Below, piece after piece: positions 23,655 to 31,170 of a stretch of 32,005 bases of DNA. Location: the NCBI GenBank assembly GCA_041159865.1, contig JBEAXK010000040.1, positions 1 through 32,005 on the forward strand. Reading direction: 5' to 3'. The translations under genes and the position numbers were made by a program. Positions within the stretch are counted from its first letter, which is position 1. Each line of letters opens with the position of its first letter. The notes beneath the pieces are model-generated. The model did no database searches and had not been told where the DNA came from. It worked only from the letters and a program-made list of their open reading frames with translations. Source of the DNA: BJGN01 sp041159865. Lineage in GTDB: Bacteria; Bacteroidota; Bacteroidia; Chitinophagales; Saprospiraceae.

Positions 23655-24905
23655 TTAGAAGTCATTTATGGATCTACCTAAGAAGGTAAGTACGTTTCTA
23701 AACCCAATATAAGATTTTGTTGTGTCCTGGTACTCGTAAGTCCTTGAACTATTTTGCAAAAAGAAATGGGAGTCTTTCCAAGACCCACCTCTGATTACTT
23801 TCCTTTTATTGCTCGGATCTTCCTTATCGTCTGCATCATAACGGTAATCAGGATTTAAGTCACTAACACGACTTAAGATATTTTCCGCATAAGCAGTTAA
23901 AGTCCATTCCGCCACATTGCCTGCCATGTTATACAGACCATAATCATTTGGAAAATAAGCATCCGCTTTTACAGTATACATACCACCATCTTCAGGATAA
24001 TTTCCACGACCAGGTTTAAAATTGGCAATAAGACATCCTTTTGCATTTCTTATGTAAGGACCTCCCCATGGATACATTGCCTGTTCATGACCACCTCTTG
24101 CGGCATATTCCCATTCAAACTCAGAAGGTAAACGAAAATCTTCTGTATTAATCTGATCTTTATCTAAACTTTTATTGTAAAGTGTTGTACGCCAGTTAGA
24201 AAAAGCATTTGCCATATTCCAATCAACACCAACTACCGGATAATCATCATAATTTGGATGATCAAAATAATTTCTGGTCATTGGTTCATTATAAGAATAT
24301 GCATAGTCGCGAACCCAAACAAATTTGTCAGGATGAACTTTGACTGTTTTCTTTTTGATAAATTTATTTCTGGCGCTTTGACCTTTGTCATGAGCAGCTG
24401 CTTGCCAGTCGTACCATTCGTAAGAATATTTGAACAAATCTACATTGAATTCTTTGGCACCAGATAATCTGTTGTTACCCTGATAGTACATGTCCTGAAG
24501 TTCTTCCGCTTCCCAGTCTATTTCCATTTCCCAGTCAATTTCAGGATCCTGTTCTTCAACCGCATCTGGATCTGGTTCAAGAAAATGTTCGAGTTTTTCA
24601 TGTGCAATTTTATCTCTTACCCAATATACGAATTGTCGATATTCGTTATTGGTAATCTCGGTGTCGTCCATGAAAAATCCCTGAATTGAAATCTGCTTTG
24701 GACGTTGCACAAAAGTCGCACTAATATCCTGGTCACTTGGACCAATTAAAAGGGTGCCTGATGGCACGTAAACCATCCCATAAGGTTGAATTCCTTTCCA
24801 GACAGGTCTGTCCTGAACACCTACTAATTCTCCTGTATCGCTTTTACCGCAACTAACTATTGCAGCAAGCATCAAAAAGAAAATTCCTTTTTGCATTTGT
24901 TTCAT
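23655..24905 (-). CDS. gldK: Type IX secretion lipoprotein GldK (PorK)
   Basis: 416 residues. The lipoprotein signal ends at Cys19 (AAIVSC). The rest is a formylglycine-generating-enzyme-like (sulfatase-modifying factor) domain: GTLLIGPSDQD, MDDTEITNNEYRQFVYWV near 78-95, FRLPSEFEWEYAARGGHE, YNMAGNVAEWTLTAY and KVIRGGSW with GFRNV near the end. GldK proteins keep this fold but not the oxidase chemistry and act as ring subunits with GldN. An acidic stretch near 113-138 holds a doubled EIDWE motif, probably a family-typical variable loop. It is the first gene of the operon, expressed from the promoter at 24959-24988. Confidence 0.96.
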   Translation of the reverse strand: MKQMQKGIFFLMLAAIVSCGKSDTGELVGVQDRPVWKGIQPYGMVYVPSGTLLIGPSDQDISATFVQRPKQISIQGFFMDDTEITNNEYRQFVYWVRDKIAHEKLEHFLEPDPDAVEEQDPEIDWEMEIDWEAEELQDMYYQGNNRLSGAKEFNVDLFKYSYEWYDWQAAAHDKGQSARNKFIKKKTVKVHPDKFVWVRDYAYSYNEPMTRNYFDHPNYDDYPVVGVDWNMANAFSNWRTTLYNKSLDKDQINTEDFRLPSEFEWEYAARGGHEQAMYPWGGPYIRNAKGCLIANFKPGRGNYPEDGGMYTVKADAYFPNDYGLYNMAGNVAEWTLTAYAENILSRVSDLNPDYRYDADDKEDPSNKRKVIRGGSWKDSHFFLQNSSRTYEYQDTTKSYIGFRNVLTFLGRSINDF

Positions 24906-24958
24906 GTTTATACTTCGGTTTTCCTAAAAAATTTTTCTTCTCAAAAAAGAAGTGGGGA

Positions 24959-24988
24959 CAAAGATAGATTGTTTCCGCGGACTACAAA
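24959..24988 (-). promoter_or_regulatory. Promoter of the gldKLMN operon (TTTG-N18-TATCTTTG)
   Basis: On the minus strand a TTTG (24985-24988) and a perfect -7 box TATCTTTG (24959-24966) are 18 bases apart. The start should fall near 24955, a leader of about 50 bases. This is the housekeeping-type promoter of the phylum, so gldK need not depend on an ECF sigma factor. Confidence 0.75.
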
Positions 24989-25044
24989 AACAACTTATTT
25001 ATTTTAGCACAAATTATTATATGCATCCCAAATTCTTAATACAA

Positions 25045-25081
25045 ACGACAACTTATTCATCTTATTATAATAGTGGGTCGT
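25045..25081 (-). terminator. Possible weak terminator of the PorP/SprF gene
   Basis: An imperfect hairpin (ACGAC/GTCGT outer arms, interrupted inner pairs) follows the stop codon on the minus strand and is followed by only a short U-rich stretch. It may slow transcription before the gldK promoter. Confidence 0.3.
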
Positions 25082-25085
25082 CATT

Positions 25086-26054
25086 TTATAAATTTCTTGG
25101 ATTGTAAATGATAGGTGGTAAAATACCTTTTCCCAATTTCTGATTTATCGTATATCGTAACATTATTTCATGACTTCCCGAGGTAGCGGTTCTGATGGCC
25201 GAAAGGGGTATCGTGTAGACATAATAAAATGATATATTCTCGGCTATTTGTAATCCTGCCATTGTCATTAAACCATCTAATGAATTTGGATTGTATCCTC
25301 TTATGCCTCCGCCCAGCGTATATTTTTCTTTGATATTACCTAATATGTAAGTGTCAAGTTGTAATGCTCCCTGAACATATCTCATCAGGATTCCAGGTTG
25401 GATTATGAGCTGTGAATTAACAGGAAGGAAAGCTCTGGTTGAAAAAGTATAATGAGGCTTTAAGGTAATGCCAAAATTTTCTTGGGTTAAAGCAATGGGC
25501 AGTAAATTTGTACCTGAAATGCCAGCTTCAAAAAAGTTTGTCTTCAAATAAATTCCTCCTTCATAACTAATACCTCTTAAGGCAATTTCACCATTTGAAA
25601 GTAAATTATCCTGATGGTCAATAACGGTAGAACTATAGTTGCCACCTGGTGTCCTCAACTGGCTTCCATTGAGACTATATCGGAGGCTATTCACTCCTAA
25701 TCCTATGGAAATCAAACTATTTTTACTTATATTTTTTGAAAACCCCCAATTTAATCCTAAGGATAATTGCTTGCTTGCTCCAAATTGATCTTCCAGGATT
25801 TTAAGGCCAACACCGCTGCCAAGAGCAGGAATAGGGGCATCTATAAGAAAATATCTCGAAGAGGGGTTTCCAGGTATATTTAACCACTGATCTCTGAAAC
25901 TGGCTTGCAAACTAATTTTATCTTCTAGTCCCGTGTAGGCAGGATTATATTGAAAAGGAGAAAAGATAACAAGAGAATATGGATCTGTTTGTTGACCTAA
26001 AGTTCTATAAGCCAATAGCATAAAGGCAAAATATATGATATGCTTGAGGTTCAT
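25086..26054 (-). CDS. PorP/SprF family type IX secretion outer-membrane protein
   Basis: 322 residues from the ATG at 26054; a TTG six codons upstream is also in frame but adds no signal-peptide quality. A signal peptide (about 1-20, ending RTLGQ) is followed by the diagnostic FSPFQYNPAYTGLEDKISL (31-49) and a series of beta-strands (SISLGLGVNSLRYSLNGSQL-like), the PorP/SprF barrel fold. PorP/SprF proteins pair with individual type IX substrates or anchor them at the surface; PorP itself works with PorK/PorN. It lies directly upstream of gldK on the same strand but behind a separate promoter. Which of many paralogues it is cannot be told. Confidence 0.9.
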   Translation of the reverse strand: MNLKHIIYFAFMLLAYRTLGQQTDPYSLVIFSPFQYNPAYTGLEDKISLQASFRDQWLNIPGNPSSRYFLIDAPIPALGSGVGLKILEDQFGASKQLSLGLNWGFSKNISKNSLISIGLGVNSLRYSLNGSQLRTPGGNYSSTVIDHQDNLLSNGEIALRGISYEGGIYLKTNFFEAGISGTNLLPIALTQENFGITLKPHYTFSTRAFLPVNSQLIIQPGILMRYVQGALQLDTYILGNIKEKYTLGGGIRGYNPNSLDGLMTMAGLQIAENISFYYVYTIPLSAIRTATSGSHEIMLRYTINQKLGKGILPPIIYNPRNL

Positions 26055-26170
26055 TCTGAAAATTTTATTCAAAGTACAAAATTTTAATGCTTCCTGTATG
26101 TGTAAATGTTTTTTTATATCAAATGGTTTTTAATAAAAGAAATTAATATTCAAATTATTTGTTTTAAATA

Positions 26171-26202
26171 TTTGTTTTATCAAACATATTGTTTTATATT
26201 TG
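26171..26202 (+). promoter_or_regulatory. Promoter of the glucosaminidase gene (TTTG-N20-TATATTTG)
   Basis: TTTG at 26171-26174 and a perfect -7 box TATATTTG at 26195-26202, spacing 20. The leader is about 14-16 bases. The 9-base word TTGTTTTAT occurs at 26172-26180 and 26189-26197, overlapping both promoter elements. Confidence 0.7.
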
Positions 26203-26221
26203 TTTCATAAAGCAATACACA

Positions 26222-26995
26222 ATGAAAAAAGAACAAACTACATTCACTTTCGCAACCAGTGATCCTAATGGTTACCAGGCTAAAGAAAAGGAAAAGAAAA
26301 CTTTCAAACCCCAAAATTATACGGGAGGATTTTTTCTTCCATTATGGAATGCCTTTAAGGGTCTGATTTGTGTTATTCTGTATTCCGTTAGATACTTATC
26401 TCCTTTTAGACAAGTAAATGCACCCATTACTCTTTTTCAGCTTCTCATCACAATTCTGGGAACCTGGATTATTTTTACTATGGATCTTGAGGATAAGGGT
26501 GGATTTACCCGGGAGATATCAAAAGCTGGATTTATGCAGCTATCAGATAATAAGGTTGAAATGGCTATTTCTAACACTTCCTTCAACAAAACGATTGAAC
26601 TGAAAGAAGCAGATGTAAATGCTTTAATTGTGAGGTTTGGTAAAGTTGCCAAAGCAGAAAATAGGAAATTTAATATACCTGCTTCGGTGTTACTTGCTGT
26701 TGCTATTTTAGAGAGTAATGCAGGAAAAAGCGATATGGTTAAAACAAATAATAATTTTTTCGGATCCAGAATGAAAAATAAATCATACCTGACCGCATGG
26801 GAAAACTGGCGAGCACACAGCCTCTCTCTTTATCAAAGGGCAAAAGGTCATATTGAAAGGGTAGATGATAGGGAAGAGTGGATTTATTTTATTGCAAATG
26901 GGGAGGAGGGAAATGCAAATCTATACGCATGGCAACTAAAAACATTAATAGCTGAGTATAACCTGCATCATTATGATGAAATAAAAAATTCTTAA
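26222..26995 (+). CDS. Membrane-anchored glucosaminidase-domain protein (peptidoglycan hydrolase)
   Basis: 257 residues from the ATG at 26222; an in-frame TTG 33 bases upstream lies inside the promoter and cannot be used. A cytoplasmic N-terminal tail (1-65, rich in Lys and Glu) and one membrane anchor (about 68-86) precede an extracytoplasmic glucosaminidase domain (about 140-250): IPASVLLAVAILESNAGKSD with the candidate catalytic Glu164, NNNFFGSRMKN, SYLTAWENWRAHSLSLYQRA, and AWQLKTLIAEYNLHHYD at the end. Such enzymes cut the N-acetylglucosamine link of peptidoglycan during remodelling. It is monocistronic and ends in a bidirectional terminator. The pairing of a cytoplasmic tail with this domain is less common than a cleaved signal peptide. 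Confidence 0.85.
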   Translation: MKKEQTTFTFATSDPNGYQAKEKEKKTFKPQNYTGGFFLPLWNAFKGLICVILYSVRYLSPFRQVNAPITLFQLLITILGTWIIFTMDLEDKGGFTREISKAGFMQLSDNKVEMAISNTSFNKTIELKEADVNALIVRFGKVAKAENRKFNIPASVLLAVAILESNAGKSDMVKTNNNFFGSRMKNKSYLTAWENWRAHSLSLYQRAKGHIERVDDREEWIYFIANGEEGNANLYAWQLKTLIAEYNLHHYDEIKNS

Positions 26996-27028
26996 TGCTT
27001 TTTGTTACGCCCTCTTAAATTGGTGATT

Positions 27029-27061
27029 AAAGGAACACCTGAAAAAGTTCAGGGTTCCTTT
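27029..27061. terminator. Terminator between the glucosaminidase gene and manA
   Basis: Stem of 13 pairs with one bulged A (27029-27042 with 27049-27061), loop of 6, followed by TATACTTTTTTA on the plus strand. The A-rich left flank would give the minus transcript of manA a U-rich tail as well. Confidence 0.75.
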
Positions 27062-27080
27062 ATACTTTTTTACCCTAATT

Positions 27081-28304
27081 CTATGCCTGAGGTATTCCTG
27101 CTTTATACAGAGTGGTATCTTCTGAACCAACTTGCCTAAAGTGAATTGGGGAATTATGTGGTATGAAAAATGCTTCTCCTGCATTTAAGGATAATTCAAA
27201 TGCTCCTAATGTTTTAAGGGAACCTTTTAAACACAGTAATATGGAAGGACCCTCAGAGGGCGCTATATAAAAATCTTCTCCTTTCTTTAATTCATAAACT
27301 TTGAGTTCAAAATCTTTTGAAGGGATAATAAATCTTTTTTCTTTAGGGTTTTCAACTAATGGTTTGAGGATAAAAGGTATGGTTGGACGAAAATCTAAAT
27401 GCTGTAAGAGGAGTGGTATATCCATAAATTTATCAGTCAAGCCTCCTCTAAAAACATTATCTGAATTGACCATCAATTCGATGTTTATACCTTCCAGATA
27501 AGCATGTAAAAGACCAGCATCCTGAAAAATAGCTTCTCCTGGCTGAAGATTTACTATATTCATTACATAAATAGAGAATATGCCTCGGTCTAAATGACCG
27601 TCTTTGGAGGGAAATTCAATAAACGCCTTTTTTGCCCAATAATCAGGTGAAGATTTATTTAGATTTATTTCTGGAAGCTGGCATAACTTGTTTTGTAAAG
27701 GTTTTAAATACTTATCGATTTCATCCTGGGGTAATTCCATCCATTTTTGATATCCATTTTTGATTCCTTCTGACTTAAAAATGGAAGAAAACGCATTCAA
27801 CGAAGGAATATTTTTCAAATTTTCTGCAGCAAATTCGGAGGGAAGAAAACCATGTAACAGCCAAAATGGGGTTAGAGCAACCATCATTTCTGGTTTAGGA
27901 TTTTGATCTTTAAATACCCTGTTTGGTGCATTTAAAGGTATTTGTTTCTTATTTTCATCCAGAAATCCTTTGATGGCAGCTTCTTTTGATGGATGTGCCT
28001 GAATGGAGAGCATTTTATGGACATCCAGGATTTTCAATAAAAAGGGAAGCCTTCCTGCATATTTTTCATTCGAAGTTTCCCCCAAAAGGGATAAAGAATT
28101 CGTATCGATATATTGCCGAAGATTCATTGAGGTGTGCGTGTTATCCATAACTGGAGAATTTCCTCCTGTATGATCACCAAACCATAATTCGGCAAATGGC
28201 TTTGACTCTTTATTTTCAATACCCAATAGTTGTGGTAGATAATTAAATCCACCCCATGCATAATGCTGAGTATAGCCCCCGATACGTTTTATCATAATTA
28301 TCAT
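27081..28304 (-). CDS. manA: Mannose-6-phosphate isomerase, class I
   Basis: 407 residues. The zinc metalloenzyme interconverts fructose-6-phosphate and mannose-6-phosphate, the entry to GDP-mannose. Seen are GGYTQHYAWGG at 9-19, the zinc ligands Gln102 and His104 in SIQAHPS, KPEMMVALTPFWLLHGF near 137-153, GLLHAYLEGINIELMVNSDN with the third-ligand histidine near 268, and FRGGLTDK. Two ATGs (28304 and 28295) are both reasonable starts. It is divergent from ruvX across a palindromic intergenic region. A mannose supply fits the CslA-like and GT-C glycosyltransferases earlier in the window, though they are not adjacent. Confidence 0.95.
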   Translation of the reverse strand: MIIMIKRIGGYTQHYAWGGFNYLPQLLGIENKESKPFAELWFGDHTGGNSPVMDNTHTSMNLRQYIDTNSLSLLGETSNEKYAGRLPFLLKILDVHKMLSIQAHPSKEAAIKGFLDENKKQIPLNAPNRVFKDQNPKPEMMVALTPFWLLHGFLPSEFAAENLKNIPSLNAFSSIFKSEGIKNGYQKWMELPQDEIDKYLKPLQNKLCQLPEINLNKSSPDYWAKKAFIEFPSKDGHLDRGIFSIYVMNIVNLQPGEAIFQDAGLLHAYLEGINIELMVNSDNVFRGGLTDKFMDIPLLLQHLDFRPTIPFILKPLVENPKEKRFIIPSKDFELKVYELKKGEDFYIAPSEGPSILLCLKGSLKTLGAFELSLNAGEAFFIPHNSPIHFRQVGSEDTTLYKAGIPQA

Positions 28305-28315
28305 TTTTTAACCAG

Positions 28316-28335
28316 CCAAATTTCCTATAATTTGG
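28316..28335. promoter_or_regulatory. Palindrome between manA and ruvX, candidate operator
   Basis: Perfect 7-base arms CCAAATT and AATTTGG with a 6-base centre (TCCTAT). It lies one base upstream of the ruvX -7 box and about 12 bases upstream of the manA start, so a bound protein could affect both genes. Confidence 0.45.
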
Positions 28336-28336
28336 T

Positions 28337-28344
28337 TAAATTTG
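28337..28344 (+). promoter_or_regulatory. -7 promoter box of ruvX-def (TAAATTTG)
   Basis: A perfect TAnnTTTG match 15 bases upstream of the preferred ruvX start codon at 28360. It overlaps the first in-frame TTG (28342), which therefore cannot be the translation start. Confidence 0.55.
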
Positions 28345-28359
28345 CGAAAATTATTTGAA

Positions 28360-28818
28360 TTGGCTAGAATTATTGGTGTTGATTATGGTTCAAAAAGGAT
28401 AGGTATTGCTGTAACGGATCCTTTACAAATAATTTCCTCCGGACTTTGTACTATTGGAAAGGAGCATTTAATGGATTTCCTCAAGGAATATATTCTCTCT
28501 GAAGAGGTTGAAGCCATTGTTTTGGGTGAACCCTTTTATCCAGATGGTAATCCGGCTCAAACACATGAAGAAATAATGAAAACAGGAAAAACAATACAAC
28601 AACTTTTTCCTCAAATTCCTGTATTCCTACAAGACGAAAGATATAGTTCTGTAGAGGCTAAAGATATTATTTTAAGCAGTGGAATTGGCAAAAAGAAAAG
28701 GCGTGAAAAAGGAATGGTTGACAAAGTTGCTGCAGCTATTATATTAGAAGCTTTTATGGAAAGAAAAAGAAATGTGTTTTCTTCTCATAAACCATTACCT
28801 GCATTTTTAGAAAAATAA
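28360..28818 (+). CDS. ruvX: Holliday junction resolvase-like protein RuvX (YqgF)
   Basis: 152 residues from a TTG start at 28360 that gives MARIIGVDYGSKRIGIAVTD, the canonical N-terminus; an earlier TTG at 28342 lies inside the -7 box. The YqgF/RuvX family has an RNase H-like fold: Asp8 in GVDYG, VLGEPFYPDGNPAQTHEE near 66-83, and FLQDERYSSVEAKDII with the second acidic cluster, then GMVDKVAAAIILEAFM. The family is linked to pre-16S rRNA 5' end maturation and to Holliday junction resolution. It is followed after 17 bases by def, a probable operon. Confidence 0.93.
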   Translation: MARIIGVDYGSKRIGIAVTDPLQIISSGLCTIGKEHLMDFLKEYILSEEVEAIVLGEPFYPDGNPAQTHEEIMKTGKTIQQLFPQIPVFLQDERYSSVEAKDIILSSGIGKKKRREKGMVDKVAAAIILEAFMERKRNVFSSHKPLPAFLEK

Positions 28819-28835
28819 ACCTATTTAGCATAATC

Positions 28836-29399
28836 ATGATTTTACCCGTATTTGCCTTTGGACAACCTGTACTTAATAAAAAAGCAGATTCCATAACAAA
28901 AGAATATCCAGAACTCCAGGAAATAATTGAAAACATGTGGGAAACCATGTATGAAGCGTCGGGAATTGGTTTGGCAGCACCTCAAATTGGTAAAGCCATC
29001 AGACTTTTTATTGTAGATACCAAGCAAATGAAGGATAAAAAAAAGGAAGAAAAAAAAGAGGGTATTAAAAAGGTATTTATAAATCCGGTTATACTGGAGG
29101 AATTTGGTAACTTATGGTCTTATGAAGAAGGTTGTTTAAGTATACCCGATATAAGAGGAGAGGTTGAGAGAAAATCGTGTGTGAAAATTAGCTATTTAGA
29201 TGAGAACTTTGAGCCTAGGGAGGATATTTTTGATGGAATGGAAGCCCGGGTGATACAGCATGAGTATGACCATATTGAAGGCAGGCTATTTATTGAATAT
29301 TTATCACCAGCCAGAAAGATAATATTGCGCGGCAAATTAGAAAACATAAAGAAGGGAAAGGTGAGTTGTGATTATAAAATGAGGTTTGCTATAAAATAA
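28836..29399 (+). CDS. def: Peptide deformylase
   Basis: 187 residues. The enzyme removes the formyl group from new proteins in the cytosol. All three motifs are intact: GIGLAAPQIG at 43-52, EGCLSIPD at 98-105 with metal ligand Cys100, and QHEYDH at 141-146 with ligands His142 and His146 and catalytic Glu143. A Lys/Glu-rich insert (about 63-79) sits between motifs I and II. The start ILPVFAFGQPVLNKKADSI matches the family, where the N-terminal Pro-Val-Leu segment lines the core. It lies downstream of ruvX and converges on rnhA with 5 bases between stops and no obvious terminator. Confidence 0.97.
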   Translation: MILPVFAFGQPVLNKKADSITKEYPELQEIIENMWETMYEASGIGLAAPQIGKAIRLFIVDTKQMKDKKKEEKKEGIKKVFINPVILEEFGNLWSYEEGCLSIPDIRGEVERKSCVKISYLDENFEPREDIFDGMEARVIQHEYDHIEGRLFIEYLSPARKIILRGKLENIKKGKVSCDYKMRFAIK

Positions 29400-29404
29400 A
29401 AGTA

Positions 29405-30025
29405 TTATTTCCTTCCAAAGTCAGCAGGAATTTCCCCCCATTCTTCTGTTTCCCATTTAAGGAGCTGGTTTTTCCATGTGTTACTTTTCAACCATTCCTC
29501 TGCTCTGGCTATGGTTTCAAATAGTTCAACCGATTGTTTGTTTTTAACCAGGGTTGTTTTACATTTTTTATTTTTAACCCACAGTAATGCATTCACTGAG
29601 TCTGAATAAATGGGAATTTCACTGCCGTTTTTCATTAAAAAAGCTAATCCATGAACGAGAGCTAAAAACTCCCCTATGTTATTTGTGCCCAAAGGATATT
29701 TTTTATGAAAGAGAACCTCCTTCGTGTGGGTATCTACCCCTTGATATTCCATAACACCCGGATTTCCACTACAGGCTGCATCAACAGAGATACTCGGGGT
29801 TAGAATAACCGTTTTTCTTAAAGAGGAAGTTGATTTTGAGATTGATTTCAATTTTTGTGACGGGCTTGATTTTGACTCATAGGCATTTTCTGCTTCCGGA
29901 AGAGAGGTAAAACTTTTAAAGGCGGCTCCATCGAAACCGTCTACCATTTTTTTACAAGTTGCCCAATCTGTGTAAATTCCAGGTTTTCGACCTTTCCAGA
30001 CCACATAATACTTAACCTTAGCCAT
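29405..30025 (-). CDS. rnhA: Ribonuclease H with N-terminal viroplasmin-like hybrid-binding domain
   Basis: 206 residues from the ATG at 30025 (MAKVKYYVVWKGRKPGIYTD); an upstream in-frame ATG at 30112 adds 29 residues not typical of the family. Residues 1-50 are the viroplasmin/hybrid-binding domain seen at the N-terminus of RNase H1. After a Ser/Lys-rich linker (51-72) comes the RNase HI domain with catalytic Asp82 (SVDAACSGNPG), Glu119 (NNIGEFLALVHGL), Asp142 (YSDSVNAL) and Asp202 near the C-terminus. It removes RNA from RNA:DNA hybrids. The lack of the basic protrusion handle is normal in proteins with this N-terminal domain. Confidence 0.93.
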   Translation of the reverse strand: MAKVKYYVVWKGRKPGIYTDWATCKKMVDGFDGAAFKSFTSLPEAENAYESKSSPSQKLKSISKSTSSLRKTVILTPSISVDAACSGNPGVMEYQGVDTHTKEVLFHKKYPLGTNNIGEFLALVHGLAFLMKNGSEIPIYSDSVNALLWVKNKKCKTTLVKNKQSVELFETIARAEEWLKSNTWKNQLLKWETEEWGEIPADFGRK

Positions 30026-30164
30026 TTTATTTTTTTTTGCAAAATGATAAAAAATATCAATTAATTCATAATGTATAGACTTAAAAAAAGATAGAATTAA
30101 TTTTGTATTCATAATTTAATAGATAGAACGGCACATTTATTCATATTTGCAAAAAAAAATTAAA

Positions 30165-30935
30165 ATGGAATTAATTGACACCCATGCACATTTATATGAC
30201 AAGACCTATGATTCCGATAGATCTGAGATGTTAAACCGAGCAAAAGAGGCAGGTGTCTCCCTTATTTTAATTCCTAATGTAGATATTGATACTATTGATA
30301 TCATGCTAAAGTTAGAAATAGAAAGTAATGGTTTTTGTAAACCTATGATGGGCATACATCCATGCTCCATTAATGAAGATTATAAATCAAAATTAGATAT
30401 GGCCCATGAGTGGCTTGAAAAGCAACCTTTTTACGGTATTGGAGAAATTGGATTAGACTTTTTTTGGGATAAAACCTTTAAGAAGGAACAAGAGGTGGCT
30501 TTTTTGGAACAATGCAAATGGGCAAAAAAGTATGATTTACCAGTGAGTATTCATTCAAGAAATGCAACAGATGAAGCTATATATATCCTTGAGCGAGCCA
30601 ATCTGACGATTGAAGGAGTATTTCATTGCTTTTCAGGAAGTTTAGAACAAGCAAGGAGGATAAAGGATTTAGGTCTAAGTATGGGTATTGGAGGGGTTGC
30701 AACTTATAAAAATGTTAGAATAGGAGAGGTGATAGAAGATATTGGGTTGTCCCATTTTGTGTTAGAAACGGATGCACCCTATCTATCACCGGTTCCAAAG
30801 CGCGGAAAAAGAAATGAATCTGCCTATTTAACTTTTATTTTAGAAAAAATTGCAAATGACTTAAATGTGAGCCCTGTAGTCATAAGTGACGCATTTTCCA
30901 ATAATTCAAAAAGGATTTTCAAGAAATGTTTTTGA
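30165..30935 (+). CDS. tatD: TatD family metal-dependent deoxyribonuclease
   Basis: 256 residues from the ATG at 30165; an in-frame TTG at 30147 is not needed. The TIM-barrel metallohydrolase ligands are complete: His7 and His9 in DTHAHLYD, Glu94 in GIGEIGLDF, His130 in SIHSRNA, His154 in VFHCFSG and Asp203 in LETDAPYLSP. TatD/YcfH proteins are exonucleases thought to act in DNA repair or nucleic acid turnover. The stop codon is buried in the terminator hairpin. Divergent from rnhA, with a one-mismatch -7 box (CATATTTG, 30142-30149) as the only promoter candidate. Confidence 0.94.
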   Translation: MELIDTHAHLYDKTYDSDRSEMLNRAKEAGVSLILIPNVDIDTIDIMLKLEIESNGFCKPMMGIHPCSINEDYKSKLDMAHEWLEKQPFYGIGEIGLDFFWDKTFKKEQEVAFLEQCKWAKKYDLPVSIHSRNATDEAIYILERANLTIEGVFHCFSGSLEQARRIKDLGLSMGIGGVATYKNVRIGEVIEDIGLSHFVLETDAPYLSPVPKRGKRNESAYLTFILEKIANDLNVSPVVISDAFSNNSKRIFKKCF

Positions 30936-30952
30936 AAATCTGTTTTTTTTTT
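30914..30952 (+). terminator. Strong intrinsic terminator overlapping the end of tatD
   Basis: A 9-bp perfect stem plus one G-T pair (30914-30923 with 30931-30940) with a 7-base loop is followed by TG and then ten T (30943-30952). The last seven codons of tatD form the hairpin. Confidence 0.85.
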
Positions 30953-31028
30953 GTCCAATTGCTTGTTTTCAATTTCTGTTTGATTATTTTTGTCAGGTGC
31001 GGAGATAAATTCCAGTATCTTGCTCTAG

Positions 31029-31116
31029 GGAGAGGTGCTCGAGTGGTTGAAGAGGCACGCCTGGAAAGCGTGTATACCTTAATCGGGTATCGAGGGTTCG
31101 AATCCCTCTCTCTCCG
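31029..31116 (+). tRNA. tRNA-Ser (anticodon GGA)
   Basis: 88 bases with a 7-bp acceptor stem (31029-31035 with 31109-31115, one G-T), discriminator G116, a D arm with GAGTGGTT, an anticodon stem CACGC/GCGTG and loop CTGGAAA giving anticodon GGA (codons UCC/UCU), a long class II variable arm (ATACC with GGGTAT) and a T arm GAGGG-TTCGAAT-CCCTC. CCA is not encoded. The long variable arm and G discriminator are serine identity elements. It lies between the tatD terminator and exbB. Confidence 0.97.
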
Positions 31117-31170
31117 CTTTAATTATTAAATTTTATTTTTGGAAAACAAACGTTAAAAACCTTATTGATT

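Noticed and set aside
23606..23665. N-terminal extension of GldL by 20 residues
   Set aside because: It overlaps the gldK stop, does not resemble GldL, and the ATG at 23605 gives the normal N-terminus.
24490..24560. Doubled EIDWE acidic motif in gldK as a possible recent duplication
   Set aside because: GldK of this phylum commonly has an acidic variable loop at this place, and the DNA copies are too short to infer a recent event.
24937..24952. Short hairpin in the gldK leader
   Set aside because: The stem is only 5 bp in A/T-rich sequence and could arise by chance; it has no downstream T-run in the right orientation.
28762..29030. Minus-strand open frames across the ruvX-def junction
   Set aside because: Both flanking plus-strand genes are well conserved and the minus frames have no recognisable features.
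30926..31129. A 67-codon open frame running through the tRNA-Ser gene
   Set aside because: It covers the tRNA and the tatD terminator, has no homology that I recognise and only hydrophobic low-complexity residues at its start.
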